A stretch of 5,034 bases of DNA, taken from Candidatus Aenigmatarchaeota archaeon (GTDB lineage: Archaea; Aenigmatarchaeota; Aenigmatarchaeia; PWEA01). Below the pieces are notes generated by a model. It saw only the letters and a program-made list of their open reading frames with translations, had not been told where the DNA came from and did no database searches. A program made the translations under genes and the position numbers. Positions 4,741-5,034 of the stretch are shown piece by piece. Positions within the stretch are counted from its first letter, which is position 1; each line of letters opens with the position of its first letter. Location of the stretch: the NCBI GenBank assembly GCA_003550625.1, contig PUKU01000027.1:1-5034 (forward strand), given 5' to 3'.

Positions 4741-5034
4741 CGTTCGGTATTTTTACCTCGGCCAGTTTATCAACATACCTTTCGAGACGTTCCATCTGTT
4801 TGTTCAATGTACCGAGTCCATCCAGAACATCATCCGAACCGTCGTCCTCCATCTCAATAAGCTTTTTTTCGTAACGTCGGAGGCTTTCTATGGTTCCTGA
4901 TATGGCCTTCTGTATCTGTATAAGAACAGCCTGCTTAAGACCGCCGAGTATATCTCCCTTCATCTTGACATAAAGCTTCCTATCGCCCTGTTTCTTAACC
5001 TTGTCTATTATCCCAAGTATCTCAAGCAGATCCA
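4733..5034 (-). CDS. Helical, charged protein of unknown function (5' end at or beyond the window edge)
   Basis: The minus-strand frame is open from the right edge to a TAA at 4735-4733, giving 100 full codons in view. An ATG at 4963 would give 76 residues, but the 23 codons before it (DLLEILGIIDKVKKQ and on) look like real protein and no promoter or ribosome site supports that ATG. The codon cut by the edge reads NTG on the minus strand, so the true start may lie exactly there. The product is rich in Glu, Asp, Lys and Leu. Residues from ISGTIESLRRYEKKL onward and LNKQMERLERYVDKLAEV form two probable amphipathic or coiled-coil helices separated by an acidic stretch (MEDDGSDDV). I see no signal peptide, membrane helix or known catalytic motif. 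It is translationally linked to the small zinc protein downstream. I do not recognise a family. Confidence 0.7.
   Translation of the reverse strand, partial: DLLEILGIIDKVKKQGDRKLYVKMKGDILGGLKQAVLIQIQKAISGTIESLRRYEKKLIEMEDDGSDDVLDGLGTLNKQMERLERYVDKLAEVKIPNDD

Noticed and set aside
4619..4900. Plus-strand frame of 93 residues
   Set aside because: Antisense to both the zinc protein and the helical protein, with no promoter at leaderless distance and no family resemblance.

Overview
The window looks archaeal, most likely from a euryarchaeote or a related uncultured lineage. The evidence is: TATA-box promoters of the form TTTATA whose centres lie about 25-31 bases upstream of ATG codons (leaderless or nearly leaderless transcripts), an Lrp/AsnC regulator with a RAM domain, a tRNA 2-thiolase of the TtuA/TIGR00269 type beside a ubiquitin-like sulfur carrier ending in Gly-Gly, a CDP-alcohol phosphotransferase of the archaetidylserine synthase type, and very small zinc-binding proteins. 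Coding density is very high: genes are separated by 1-120 bases or overlap. I see no rRNA, tRNA, CRISPR array, insertion sequence or prophage signal. The species cannot be fixed from the sequence.

Layout from left to right. (1) 1-483, plus: the C-terminal part of an amidohydrolase of the 5'-deoxyadenosine/5'-methylthioadenosine/S-adenosylhomocysteine deaminase group, cut by the window edge. (2) 600-1064, plus: an Lrp/AsnC-type regulator with its own leaderless promoter. (3) 2779-1069, minus: a tight three-gene operon of ThiS/MoaD-like sulfur carrier, HD-domain hydrolase and TtuA-like tRNA thiolase. It converges on the lrp gene with only 4 bases between the stops. (4) 3962-2814, minus: a GNAT acetyltransferase followed after 9 bases by a CDP-alcohol phosphotransferase. 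(5) 3963-4043: a compact divergent promoter region with one TATA box per direction. (6) 4044-4598, plus: a second HD-domain hydrolase from a different family. (7) 5034-4600, minus: a partial, highly helical protein of unknown function overlapping a 46-residue protein with four CxxC pairs. That small gene ends one base from the second HD gene.

Functionally, the clearest linked set is the sulfur carrier plus tRNA thiolase. The carrier would be activated at its C-terminal Gly-Gly by an E1-like enzyme encoded elsewhere, and would then supply sulfur for 2-thiouridine in tRNA. The HD enzyme between them has no known role in this pathway and is the best guilt-by-association lead. The most unusual protein-level detail is a one-residue contraction in the catalytic aspartate motif of the CDP-alcohol phosphotransferase (D-x2-D where D-x3-D is usual).
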